A DNA stretch of 64,000 nt from JAICLK01 sp963810525. Lineage in GTDB: Bacteria; Patescibacteriota; Saccharimonadia; Saccharimonadales; UBA4665. The first letter of the stretch is position 1, and every line of letters begins with the position of its first letter. The position numbers and the translations under genes are program-made. Below, piece after piece: positions 1 through 7,119 of the stretch. The notes beneath the pieces are model-generated. The model made no database searches, was not told the DNA's origin, and was given only the letters and a program-made list of their open reading frames with translations. Where the stretch lies: assembly GCA_963810525.1 (NCBI GenBank), contig CAWENB010000002.1, positions 124,001 to 188,000 on the forward strand, written 5' to 3'.

Positions 1-497
1 CGGAGTATTCTAATACGCTCAATGCCAGTGAACAGGCGGACGCACAGTACCTTGCCGATCAGGGCGTCAATCTCATCCTCGGACATGGCACTCATGAACT
101 CCAGCCGGTACAGCAGCTTACCGGCAGCGGCGGCAACAAAACCATTGTATGGTATGGACTTGGAAATTTCCTTAACACCCAGGAGCCACCGGAAACGCTC
201 TTTAACGGCTTGGCGGTCATGGACATAAATGCCAAGACGCATGCCATCTCAAATCTGAGCTACCTGCCGATTTACATGCACTATGAATGGACGCCGGCGC
301 AAGCGGCCGCCGATGATACCAACGCCCGAAATCATTTGCATCTTTACTTATTTGAGGATGCCACCCAGCCAATGGTTGACGCCCAGCAGCTCAAAACCAC
401 GCTCTCCGCCCAAAAACAGCGTTACGAACAGACACTCGGAACCTATGGCCTCAATATTCCAATCGTAACCTCTAAAAAATACTTGAGTACTTACTGA
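1..497 (+). CDS. CapA-family (PGA_cap) metallophosphoesterase-like protein, C-terminal part
   Basis: Only the 3' end lies in the window. Reading starts at base 3 in frame and ends at TGA 495-497. The visible 164 residues begin mid-domain and contain GHGTHELQPV followed by IVWYGLGNFL, the pattern of the last metal-ligand His segment and the 'SLGNF' strand of CapA/poly-gamma-glutamate synthesis family proteins (PF09587). Family members are usually extracellular or membrane-anchored calcineurin-like enzymes linked to capsule or cell-surface polymers. The substrate cannot be inferred here. The gene converges on the carboxypeptidase gene and the two 3' ends overlap by 7 nt. Confidence 0.75.
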   Translation, partial: EYSNTLNASEQADAQYLADQGVNLILGHGTHELQPVQQLTGSGGNKTIVWYGLGNFLNTQEPPETLFNGLAVMDINAKTHAISNLSYLPIYMHYEWTPAQAAADDTNARNHLHLYLFEDATQPMVDAQQLKTTLSAQKQRYEQTLGTYGLNIPIVTSKKYLSTY

Positions 498-1255
498 TAA
501 TTGCCGCCGGAAACGCCGAAGAACTGCTCGAGTGTCAGAATGCCTTCTTTGTGCATTTCCGTTGAAAGCGTCGTGCCTATGTACCGGACATGCCACGGTT
601 CGTATTCATAGCCGGTAATGTTTTCATATCCTTTCAGATAACGGATGATAAAACCGTATTTGTATGCATTGGCTGCCAGCCACTCTCCCTCAGGAGTGCT
701 TGCGAAGCATAGCTCTACTTCGCAGGTACGACTAACGGGCTCTATATCAGCTGCCAGCCCGGTTTGGTGTTCGCTGTATCCGGGTCGGGCGCTTTGCGTA
801 TCGGCTACCGTCTGTCCTTGTGACTGCACGTAGCCATTGTATAGGCCTACCTGGTAAGTGTAAGAACGATAGCCGCTCGAAAGCATGAGTTGGATACCCT
901 GTTGCTTGGCGGCGGCGAACATGGTCTCAAGTGCAGTGGCGGTGACCTGGCGGACCTGCATCGATTCGTTGCCGGGAACACGTAAAGGTACATTGGGAAC
1001 GACCAAGTCCGTCGGCACGTAGTTTCGCGGGTTGAGCGGATGCTTTTTATTGACAATAACCCAGATGCTGGTCGGGTCAGTCAGAGAATATTGCATTTTA
1101 TTGAAACCGCCGGCTGGTTGTGTTGAGTGGGCGTTTTTGGTTGTAACTTGACCTGACGTTGACTGAACCTTGTTAGTCTGGCTGTGATGGTTGCTATGGA
1201 AACTCCACACCCCGATCGCAATTAATACAACGACAGCTATACCGGTTTTTTTCAT
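491..1255 (-). CDS. D-alanyl-D-alanine carboxypeptidase, VanY/M15B family
   Basis: A 254-residue protein with an N-terminal hydrophobic signal-anchor (about residues 3-20), a Ser/Thr-rich linker, and a C-terminal M15 peptidase domain. Zinc-site motifs are visible: SGYRSYTYQ, SEHQTGLAADIEP (His and Asp ligands) and EPWHVRYIG (final His). Family role: trimming the terminal D-Ala from peptidoglycan stem peptides outside the membrane. ATG 1255 is preferred over an in-frame TTG at 1261 because a TACAAT hexamer (1269-1264) ends 8 nt before the ATG, suggesting a very short or absent leader. It diverges from the L,D-transpeptidase gene, so two wall-modifying enzymes flank one promoter region. Confidence 0.9.
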   Translation of the reverse strand: MKKTGIAVVVLIAIGVWSFHSNHHSQTNKVQSTSGQVTTKNAHSTQPAGGFNKMQYSLTDPTSIWVIVNKKHPLNPRNYVPTDLVVPNVPLRVPGNESMQVRQVTATALETMFAAAKQQGIQLMLSSGYRSYTYQVGLYNGYVQSQGQTVADTQSARPGYSEHQTGLAADIEPVSRTCEVELCFASTPEGEWLAANAYKYGFIIRYLKGYENITGYEYEPWHVRYIGTTLSTEMHKEGILTLEQFFGVSGGNYQ

Positions 1256-1263
1256 TACCAACC

Positions 1264-1316
1264 ATTGTATCGTACGGCGCCGGCAAACTTAATCGGATCG
1301 CGCAAAATGGTATACT
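1264..1316. promoter_or_regulatory. Divergent promoter pair, vanY-like / L,D-transpeptidase
   Basis: Minus-strand TACAAT at 1269-1264 lies 8 nt from the carboxypeptidase ATG. Plus-strand TATACT at 1311-1316 lies 19 nt before the L,D-transpeptidase ATG 1336. The short intergenic space and the presence of an AT-rich hexamer on each strand support divergent transcription. No clear -35 consensus is visible for either, so both calls rest on the -10 elements. Confidence 0.5.
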
Positions 1317-1335
1317 GAATTGAGCTAACAGCGTT

Positions 1336-2031
1336 ATGCGAAGAAATAAAATAACTCGTAATGCAAATGCGCAGCCGTTTACGTACCGAACGCATATCAC
1401 CACGCATAATTCAGCCGCTTCACCCCAGCCGAAACGACGACGAAGCCGCCGGGGTGCTCGGCTGATTCCGCTCTTGATTGCTGGTATCGGTTTGGCAATA
1501 GTTGCTATCGGCTCAATGCACGGCACGGCACATCATAATCAAAATACGGATACCTCCGTCCGGACTGTAACGGCAGGAAAGTCCGTTGCTGTCGTAGGGG
1601 GCTCTCCATGTGCGGGCAATTCTTTGACCAGCTTGGTTCTGGTCAGAATCTCACAGCGCCGGTTATGGGCGTGTGAATCGAACTTGCAACTCTATGCCTC
1701 TTCTGTAGTAACCGGCATGGCAATGTATCCAGCTGACATAACGCCGATCGGCACTTACCACATCTACGATAAGGAAACCGACCAGGATCTGAAAGGTTGC
1801 GACTCTACCGGCTGCTGGAATGACCATGTCAATTATTGGATGCCGTGGCTAAGTAATCAATATGGCACGTACGGGTTCCATGATGCTACCTGGCGGCCGG
1901 AAAGCGCGTTCGGCAATATAAGCCCGAATTCGGCTAATGCCTCACACGGGTGTGTTGAATTGCCGTTAGCGACAGCGCAATGGCTATATAACTGGGTGCA
2001 AGTTGGAACGACCGTACAAATCGAAAACTAA
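1336..2031 (+). CDS. L,D-transpeptidase (YkuD domain), membrane-anchored
   Basis: A 231-residue protein with a basic N-terminal cytoplasmic segment (KRRRSRRG), one membrane helix (about residues 38-58) and a C-terminal YkuD domain. The catalytic signature is clear: an upstream His in GTYGFHDATW and SHGCVELP with Cys206 as the likely nucleophile. YkuD enzymes make 3-3 peptidoglycan cross-links or attach proteins to the wall outside the membrane. Three more cysteines (GCDSTGCW region and SPCAGN) could form disulfides. It sits divergently from the VanY-like carboxypeptidase, which can produce tetrapeptide stems that such enzymes use; that functional link is inferred. Confidence 0.9.
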   Translation: MRRNKITRNANAQPFTYRTHITTHNSAASPQPKRRRSRRGARLIPLLIAGIGLAIVAIGSMHGTAHHNQNTDTSVRTVTAGKSVAVVGGSPCAGNSLTSLVLVRISQRRLWACESNLQLYASSVVTGMAMYPADITPIGTYHIYDKETDQDLKGCDSTGCWNDHVNYWMPWLSNQYGTYGFHDATWRPESAFGNISPNSANASHGCVELPLATAQWLYNWVQVGTTVQIEN

Positions 2032-2138
2032 GTTAAACACACGACTTCAATGGTCGAATATTTTACCTTATTGGCATTGTTTTTCAGCCGAAGCAGTGTT
2101 GGTAGCGGCCGCTGAAACGTAAGTGGTAAAATAATCCC

Positions 2139-3215
2139 ATGCTGATTGCGGTAATAATTTTGGGTATTTTGGTGCTTGTGTTGCTTGGAGTCGTACTTCG
2201 ACAGCAGGCTGCACCGAAGCAGGACGCAGGCAGCGCGTTATTGCTCAAGGAAGACCTTAGCCGGCTGAGCGACGATATTACCAAACTCAAGGACGGGCTG
2301 CAAACCCAAATCACTGAACGGCTGGACAAAAACCAGGAATTGATGCGCGAGAGTATCATAAGGCAGTTCAGTGCCAGTAGTAAACTTATCGCCGATGTGA
2401 CTGAGCGGCTGACTAAGCTCGACGAAACTAACAAACGCGTCGTGAACGTAGCTGATGAGCTGAAAGTGTTGCAGAACGTATTACAGAACCCGAAACAACG
2501 CGGCGTACTCGGCGAGTACTACCTCAACCAGGTGCTCGAAAATGTACTTCCGCCGGACCGCTTCAAGCTTCAGTACAAGTTCAAAAACGGCGAAATCGCC
2601 GACGCGGTGATTATACTCGATAAGGGCAAGTTACTGCCGGTCGATTCCAAGTTTTCCCTAGAAAACTACAACCGTCTGCTCGAGGCCACCGACAAGCTAG
2701 CTCGCGAAGAACTGGCACGAGATTTCAAAAACGACCTTAAAAAACGTATTGATGAAACGGCCAAGTACATCAGGCCGGGTGAACAGACAATGGACTATGC
2801 CTTTATGTTCATTCCGAGTGAGGCAATATACTACGATTTGCTCATTAACAAGGTCGGGCTCACCAATACCAGTGCGCGCGACCTAATCGAATACGCCTTC
2901 CGTGAAAAAAGTGTAATAATCGTCAGCCCGACGACGTTTATGGCATATTTACAGACGGTCCTGCAGGGATTGCGAAGTTTGCAAATCGAAGAGCAGGCCA
3001 AGGAAATTCAGCAACGGGTGGGTGAGCTGGGACGCCACATCGTGACGTACGAGAGTCTGATGCAGAAACTCGGCACGTCGCTGGGCACATCCGTCAACCA
3101 CTTCAATAACGCCCACAAAGAGCTCAAAAAAGTCGATAAAGATGTGGTGAAAATCGCCAATACGGAAGCCAGTGTCGAGCCGATGGCGATCGAAAAACCG
3201 TCACTGGAAGATTAG
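2139..3215 (+). CDS. rmuC: RmuC family DNA recombination protein
   Basis: A 358-residue protein: N-terminal membrane helix (residues 2-22), a coiled-coil region (about 35-100) and the RmuC nuclease-like core, recognisable from RGVLGEYYLNQVLE, LLPVDSKFSLENY and YAFMFIPSEAIYY. RmuC proteins limit DNA inversions in E. coli and contain a PD-(D/E)XK-like fold; their exact biochemical role is not settled. A TAAAAT hexamer at 2127-2132 ends 6 nt before the ATG, matching the leaderless pattern seen elsewhere in the window. Length is near the short end for the family. Confidence 0.88.
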   Translation: MLIAVIILGILVLVLLGVVLRQQAAPKQDAGSALLLKEDLSRLSDDITKLKDGLQTQITERLDKNQELMRESIIRQFSASSKLIADVTERLTKLDETNKRVVNVADELKVLQNVLQNPKQRGVLGEYYLNQVLENVLPPDRFKLQYKFKNGEIADAVIILDKGKLLPVDSKFSLENYNRLLEATDKLAREELARDFKNDLKKRIDETAKYIRPGEQTMDYAFMFIPSEAIYYDLLINKVGLTNTSARDLIEYAFREKSVIIVSPTTFMAYLQTVLQGLRSLQIEEQAKEIQQRVGELGRHIVTYESLMQKLGTSLGTSVNHFNNAHKELKKVDKDVVKIANTEASVEPMAIEKPSLED

Positions 3216-3430
3216 TGAGCGTGGCTGAAATACGGCTGGACAAATGGCCGATACATACATTGAAATGCCATAAATAGTGTGATGTTGGCTGTCTGGCTCA
3301 AACCGGGAATACACCTCAGTACCGCTCATGTCAATTCGGTGCACCGAATATCGTAGCGTGACCTGCATCAATGCGCCGGAGCATATTACCCGATATAGTA
3401 ATGGTATAACGCTAATGGGAGGAGTTACAT

Positions 3431-3655
3431 ATGTTTGCAACAACATTTTTAGGATTTACGGCCGGGGCTTTCGTTTGGATACTTGGAATAATCATCTGGG
3501 TGGCCATCGCGCTGTTGCCGGCTATGATTGCCAAAAACAAAGGTCACAGCTTTTGGGGCTGGTTCCTGCTCAGTATCTTCTTTTGGTGGATTACGCTGTT
3601 CGTAGCGATCTTTATGCATGATCGCAGCCACCCGACACCATCGTACCCGGCTTAA
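3431..3655 (+). CDS. Small two-helix membrane protein
   Basis: A 74-residue protein with two hydrophobic helices (about residues 6-30 and 41-62) joined by the polar turn AKNKGHSFW and ending in a short polar tail. A strong Shine-Dalgarno sequence GGGAGGAG (3417-3424) lies 6 nt before the ATG, good evidence for translation. The layout (helix, KGHSFWGW turn, helix) resembles widespread small bacterial membrane proteins of unknown role. No function can be assigned from sequence. Confidence 0.75.
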   Translation: MFATTFLGFTAGAFVWILGIIIWVAIALLPAMIAKNKGHSFWGWFLLSIFFWWITLFVAIFMHDRSHPTPSYPA

Positions 3656-3916
3656 ATGCCCGAATGGTGCAAAACTTGGTAGACTAAAAGACAGGCCTGT
3701 CCGTGAGAAATAAAGCGCAAGTGCGTATAGCACGCTTACTATCGTTTCTAGCGAGGGAAAGGAGTGCTCGTTGTTATATAATGCTGCCCACTACCACTAA
3801 CCTTACCGCTCAGCAACACATTGTAAGGTTGTCATTTAAATTGCGGTTTGTTGGTGCAATTTCATTATCACTGGGTTAATGTCTATTGAGTCCTGGAGTA
3901 ACTGATTAGTCGGAGA
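3656..3916. other. Intergenic region with a palindrome and a possible promoter
   Basis: About 260 bases without a convincing gene. It contains the perfect 12-bp palindrome GACAGGCCTGTC (3690-3701) and a TATAAT hexamer at 3777-3782. A 36-codon frame starting at ATG 3781 overlaps that hexamer and is not convincing as a gene. The downstream orphan gene has no clear start signal, so this stretch may hold its leader. Confidence 0.4.
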
Positions 3917-4369
3917 TTGGCTATCAAAGACTGCGGGTCAAGTTGGCGGATCGATAGAAGACCCTCTCAATTGCATGAAAAACTTGACAGTAATGCTCTT
4001 GCGTGTTATTGTATCTTCTTGAGTAAATACGAGCTTTCCAGCCAAAATTATTTCCGTCCCTATCTTATATATTCGGACGGAAAGCTTCTTAATAGTGACG
4101 GATCGGTGATATCCGCGAATGAGCAAGATGATGAAACTACGGTCACGAGCGAATCCGGTACATTAATTGGTCGATTACGCAGGTTTGGCGAAACCGTATT
4201 GAATGCAATCGGCTATGGCGACACAATCCCGAATGATCCTCGGCAAAAAGCCTACCTTATCGCTGCTTCTATCGGAAGCAGCCCGGGACTGGCGGGCTTT
4301 CAGCAAATGGCGGTTACTGAGGCGATGGCGGCGCATAGTGAAATTCGTCTACGGCAAGTCCAAGAGTAG
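3917..4369 (+). CDS. Hypothetical protein, start uncertain
   Basis: An open frame from the stop at 3899-3901 to TAG 4367-4369. The first usual start is TTG 3917, giving 150 residues, but its GGAG (3912-3915) lies too close to serve as a normal ribosome site. The C-terminal half (from about SDGKLLNSDG to the end) looks protein-like, with a predicted helical tail; the N-terminal stretch has unusual composition (Cys and Trp). I recognise no family. It could be a fast-evolving orphan or the remnant of a longer gene. It converges on the glycoside hydrolase gene. Confidence 0.4.
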   Translation: MAIKDCGSSWRIDRRPSQLHEKLDSNALACYCIFLSKYELSSQNYFRPYLIYSDGKLLNSDGSVISANEQDDETTVTSESGTLIGRLRRFGETVLNAIGYGDTIPNDPRQKAYLIAASIGSSPGLAGFQQMAVTEAMAAHSEIRLRQVQE

Positions 4370-4407
4370 CACTGCAGTTTGGTTAAACCCGTCAAAGAAA
4401 GTCAAGT

Positions 4408-4437
4408 AAGCGGCATCGATAAATCTCGATTGCTTAG
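4408..4437. terminator. Dyad at the convergent ends of the orphan and the GH63-type gene
   Basis: An imperfect inverted repeat with arms of the form TAAGC.GCATCGA and TCGAT.GCTTA around a short AAAT-type loop spans the last bases before the minus-strand stop at 4434. Its position between two converging genes suits a bidirectional transcription end, but there is no strong U-tract. Confidence 0.35.
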
Positions 4438-5753
4438 CGCTTGGCCAAGTCGATGGCGAGTGCGGCCGTCCACGAAAAATCGCGGGCTCCGAGCGGGGAA
4501 CCGCTTATGGGCTGGTAATACTCAAAACAACCATGACGGGTAATAATTTCAAGATTACTTTCGGTGAGTGCCGCTGCATGTTCTTTAAAACCATAGCGCT
4601 TCAACCCGTCTATAATGAGCCAGTTCATATTAATCCAAGCAGGGCCCTGCCAGTAGCGGTCGGCATCAAACCACGGTGAATTGAGCGGGGTGCTTGGTAC
4701 GGGGTATGCAGGTCCGAAGACATGTTCGTTCTCAAGACTTTTGACCAGAAGTTCAGCTCGTTCCTTAGTGATGCTACCGGCATAAAGCGGCAGCAATGAC
4801 TCAATGCTCGATTCTTTGAGCAATCGATGCGTGACGAAATCACGCGGATAGTATTGCTCGGTGTAGGGATCCCACAGCTCTTCGAGCGTCTTTGGTGTGA
4901 GCTTGATGCTGGCGGCCAGGTCGTCCGGTATGTCGGCACGGAGCGTTTTGGCGATACTGGCCAGATGCTCATTGGCGCGAATGAGGATGCAGTTGTAGGC
5001 CAAATCTTCGATGGCAAACAGCGAATGGTCAAGAATCTTTTGAATGTCATAACTTTTTCGGCGCAAGCGGCGTTGTACGTCGTATAGCGCCAATGCCTCG
5101 ATATTGGTCGGACGCTGAGAGGCCGGCACGTAGTGGGTGTCGCGGCGTAACCTTCCGACGATAAACTCAAGTTTTGTTTTATCGAACAGGCGAATCCACC
5201 ACGGCAGCAAGTGATTGTTCAACTCGCTCATCCACGGCGGCGTATTGTCGAGACCGGTTTCCCACGGGTGAATTTGCAGCACCAGGCCTTCGTGATGTGG
5301 GTCACGTTCGGTATACAGCCAATGATGATAGGATAGCAGGTTGGGCCAGACCTGACGATACCAGCTGCGCCTTTCAGCTAATGGTAGCTTTTCGCCAATA
5401 CGCACAACCGCTTCCGCCACCATTGGCGGCTGGGAAATACCGCTGGTAGAAACATCATCCGGCGAATATGGGCTGAGCCAGCTATCCCACACACCGCTGT
5501 GCATGCGTTGTTTCTTTCCGGGAGTGAAGATGATATGCGGCAACATACCATTGCTCCACTGACCGCGCAGTAGGCTGAGGATTTCCATCTTGGCACGTTC
5601 AATGTCGAGGTGACGCAACCCAATCGCAATAAAACAACTATCCCAAAGCCACTGGTGCGGATAAATACCATGGGCGGGGACGGTGTATAAGCCTTCGTCG
5701 TTTTTTTCTAATACAGCACGGGCCTGCTCAACCAGCTCGGACAAATCGCTCAT
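4434..5753 (-). CDS. GH63/MGH1-type glycoside hydrolase
   Basis: A 439-residue protein with (alpha/alpha)6-barrel glycosidase motifs: HQWLWDSCF near the N-terminus, RYWQGPAWINMNWL near residue 380, and FEYYQPISG...FSWTAAL at the C-terminus. These match the GH63 and mannosylglycerate/glucosylglycerate hydrolase group, which cleaves alpha-glucosides or compatible-solute glycosides. The actual substrate cannot be told. There is no signal peptide, so it is probably cytosolic. ATG 5753 is chosen over an upstream in-frame start at 5780 because TATACT (5766-5761) lies between them and ends 7 nt before the ATG, predicting a leaderless message. Confidence 0.82.
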   Translation of the reverse strand: MSDLSELVEQARAVLEKNDEGLYTVPAHGIYPHQWLWDSCFIAIGLRHLDIERAKMEILSLLRGQWSNGMLPHIIFTPGKKQRMHSGVWDSWLSPYSPDDVSTSGISQPPMVAEAVVRIGEKLPLAERRSWYRQVWPNLLSYHHWLYTERDPHHEGLVLQIHPWETGLDNTPPWMSELNNHLLPWWIRLFDKTKLEFIVGRLRRDTHYVPASQRPTNIEALALYDVQRRLRRKSYDIQKILDHSLFAIEDLAYNCILIRANEHLASIAKTLRADIPDDLAASIKLTPKTLEELWDPYTEQYYPRDFVTHRLLKESSIESLLPLYAGSITKERAELLVKSLENEHVFGPAYPVPSTPLNSPWFDADRYWQGPAWINMNWLIIDGLKRYGFKEHAAALTESNLEIITRHGCFEYYQPISGSPLGARDFSWTAALAIDLAKR

Positions 5754-5873
5754 GGTTGCTAGTATAGCGCAAAATTGCACATATGTTTTTCATGAATACG
5801 GCAAATTATGCACATCCATTTTTAAATGAAACATTTATCAGGCGGCCTTTAATGAGTTGTATCAAACAGGATT

Positions 5874-6413
5874 TTAGTAAATCTTGTAGTGCCAGCCCGG
5901 CCGGAAGGCACCGTTTCTGCGCCAGTCTTCGGCAATCGCTCGTGGCCATGATTTATGTTTCAGGATGACATCGAGCGCCAGCTGGGGTGCCTGGTGGGCG
6001 ACAATTGCTACTTTTCTGCCATCATAATTTCGCTTTAGGTATATACAAAATTCCCGCATGCGCGTTTCAGTGTCCCGGTAGCTCTCGCCATTCGGGAACG
6101 GCCGAGTGATGAAATCTTCCATGCGGTCTTTGAAAGTATGCGGCAAGCCGTTCCAGTCGCCATAGTTTGCTTCGCGTAGTCGCCTGTCGAATATGATCGG
6201 CTGGTCGCTATCGAACATCAGTTTTGCCGATTCCACCGCACGGGCGAGGTCCGAACTTATTATCACATCGAATTTTTGATCGGCAATTTTTTTGCCCAAT
6301 TCTATCGACTGTTGTCTCCCCAGTTCCGACAACACACCCGGCAACCAACCGGTCGCAAGCTGTCGCTCGTTGTCGCTTGTCGTGCCATGTACGAAATAGG
6401 TAATCGTGACCAT
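5874..6413 (-). CDS. Histidine phosphatase superfamily protein with VHG instead of RHG
   Basis: A 179-residue protein of the phosphoglycerate-mutase-like fold. The usual RHG(E/T) motif reads V8-H9-G10-T-T, so the catalytic His is present but the adjacent phosphate-binding Arg is Val. Other conserved blocks are present: LSELGRQQSIELGKKI, SSDLARAVESA, REANYGDWNG and VAIVAHQAPQLAL (second His). Activity towards a phosphoester is plausible but substrate and even catalysis are uncertain. ATG 6413 is preferred over GTG 6419: a TACAAT hexamer (6426-6421) ends 7 nt before this ATG. It diverges from the next gene, with the two -10 elements only 3 bp apart. Confidence 0.8.
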   Translation of the reverse strand: MVTITYFVHGTTSDNERQLATGWLPGVLSELGRQQSIELGKKIADQKFDVIISSDLARAVESAKLMFDSDQPIIFDRRLREANYGDWNGLPHTFKDRMEDFITRPFPNGESYRDTETRMREFCIYLKRNYDGRKVAIVAHQAPQLALDVILKHKSWPRAIAEDWRRNGAFRPGWHYKIY

Positions 6414-6420
6414 TCGCACA

Positions 6421-6435
6421 ATTGTACAGTAGAAT
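6421..6435. promoter_or_regulatory. Compact divergent promoter with two leaderless-type -10 elements
   Basis: Minus-strand TACAAT (6426-6421) ends 7 nt before the phosphatase ATG at 6413. Plus-strand TAGAAT (6430-6435) ends 7 nt before ATG 6443. The whole intergenic space is 29 bp, so both promoters must overlap and their -35 regions would lie inside the opposite gene. Confidence 0.55.
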
Positions 6436-6442
6436 AGCCAGT

Positions 6443-6973
6443 ATGACTGAGAAAATCAAAGCGTGGAAAAAGCTAAGCACCATCGCGGAAATAAGTACCA
6501 AATGGGTAACTATCCATGTCGATGAGATGCTTGATTCAGAGGGAAACAAGCTGGAATACTGGTATTACGAACGGTCCGATTCGGCAATTGTAATTGTGCG
6601 CCAAGGCGATAATTTTATACTGCCCAAACCGTCATATCGTCCGGGTATTAATGCGGCAACCCTTGACTTCGTCGGAGGCCGCATACCTGAAAATATGACG
6701 CCCGATCAAGCCGCACGTATGCTTATAGAGAAAGAACTCAAGCTTGACAAAAGCGTCGTGAAGGATATGTCCTTACAGCCCATCAATAAGACTCCATGGT
6801 TTGTCGACAGTTCGTTTTCAAGTCAAAAACTGTGGGGTTTTGTGGCAGAAATTCCTTTGGATATACGACTCCAAGTCACGCAGCGGTTTACCATATCGCA
6901 ACTCTTTAATGAGTTGCATTGCTTGCAATGCCGTGCTTTACTACTGGCCTTGAGCCAGATTAAGCCAATATGA
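6443..6973 (+). CDS. Nudix-like protein with degenerate Nudix box
   Basis: A 176-residue protein. The middle contains LDFVGGRIPENMT...AARMLIEKEL, which lines up with the Nudix box (G-x5-E-x7-REUxEExGU) but has Met-Leu-Ile-Glu-Lys where the metal-binding REUxEE should be. The flanking strands (SAIVIVRQGDNFILPKPSYRPG before, and a conserved-looking WGFVAEIPLD after) fit the Nudix fold. Normal pyrophosphohydrolase activity is therefore doubtful; a binding or altered catalytic role is possible. ATG 6443 is chosen because TAGAAT 6430-6435 ends 7 nt upstream; an earlier in-frame start at 6422 would lie upstream of that promoter. Confidence 0.6.
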   Translation: MTEKIKAWKKLSTIAEISTKWVTIHVDEMLDSEGNKLEYWYYERSDSAIVIVRQGDNFILPKPSYRPGINAATLDFVGGRIPENMTPDQAARMLIEKELKLDKSVVKDMSLQPINKTPWFVDSSFSSQKLWGFVAEIPLDIRLQVTQRFTISQLFNELHCLQCRALLLALSQIKPI

Positions 6974-7056
6974 TAATAGGCCACAGCGTATCAACTCTCT
7001 GTTGATTTATTTTCTATGCCATCGCCTTTATGTCTATTAACCGCTTGACACTGGCG

Positions 7057-7062
7057 TATAAT
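7057..7062 (+). promoter_or_regulatory. -10 element for the pyruvate-kinase-like gene
   Basis: TATAAT at 7057-7062 lies about 58 nt before ATG 7120. The leader ends in GGAAGGA (7106-7112), a good ribosome site. A TTGACA at 7045-7050 is only 6 bp from the hexamer and cannot be its -35. Confidence 0.45.
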
Positions 7063-7119
7063 AGATATAAATAACTAATTAATTATTAGCCTCGCATACT
7101 CGGGGTGGAAGGATATTTT

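Noticed and set aside
3781..3891. 36-codon frame starting at ATG 3781
   Set aside because: Start overlaps a TATAAT hexamer and the GGAG is too far upstream; likely chance.
7045..7050. TTGACA as a -35 for the pyruvate-kinase-like gene
   Set aside because: Only 6 bp from TATAAT 7057-7062; spacing is impossible for a normal promoter.
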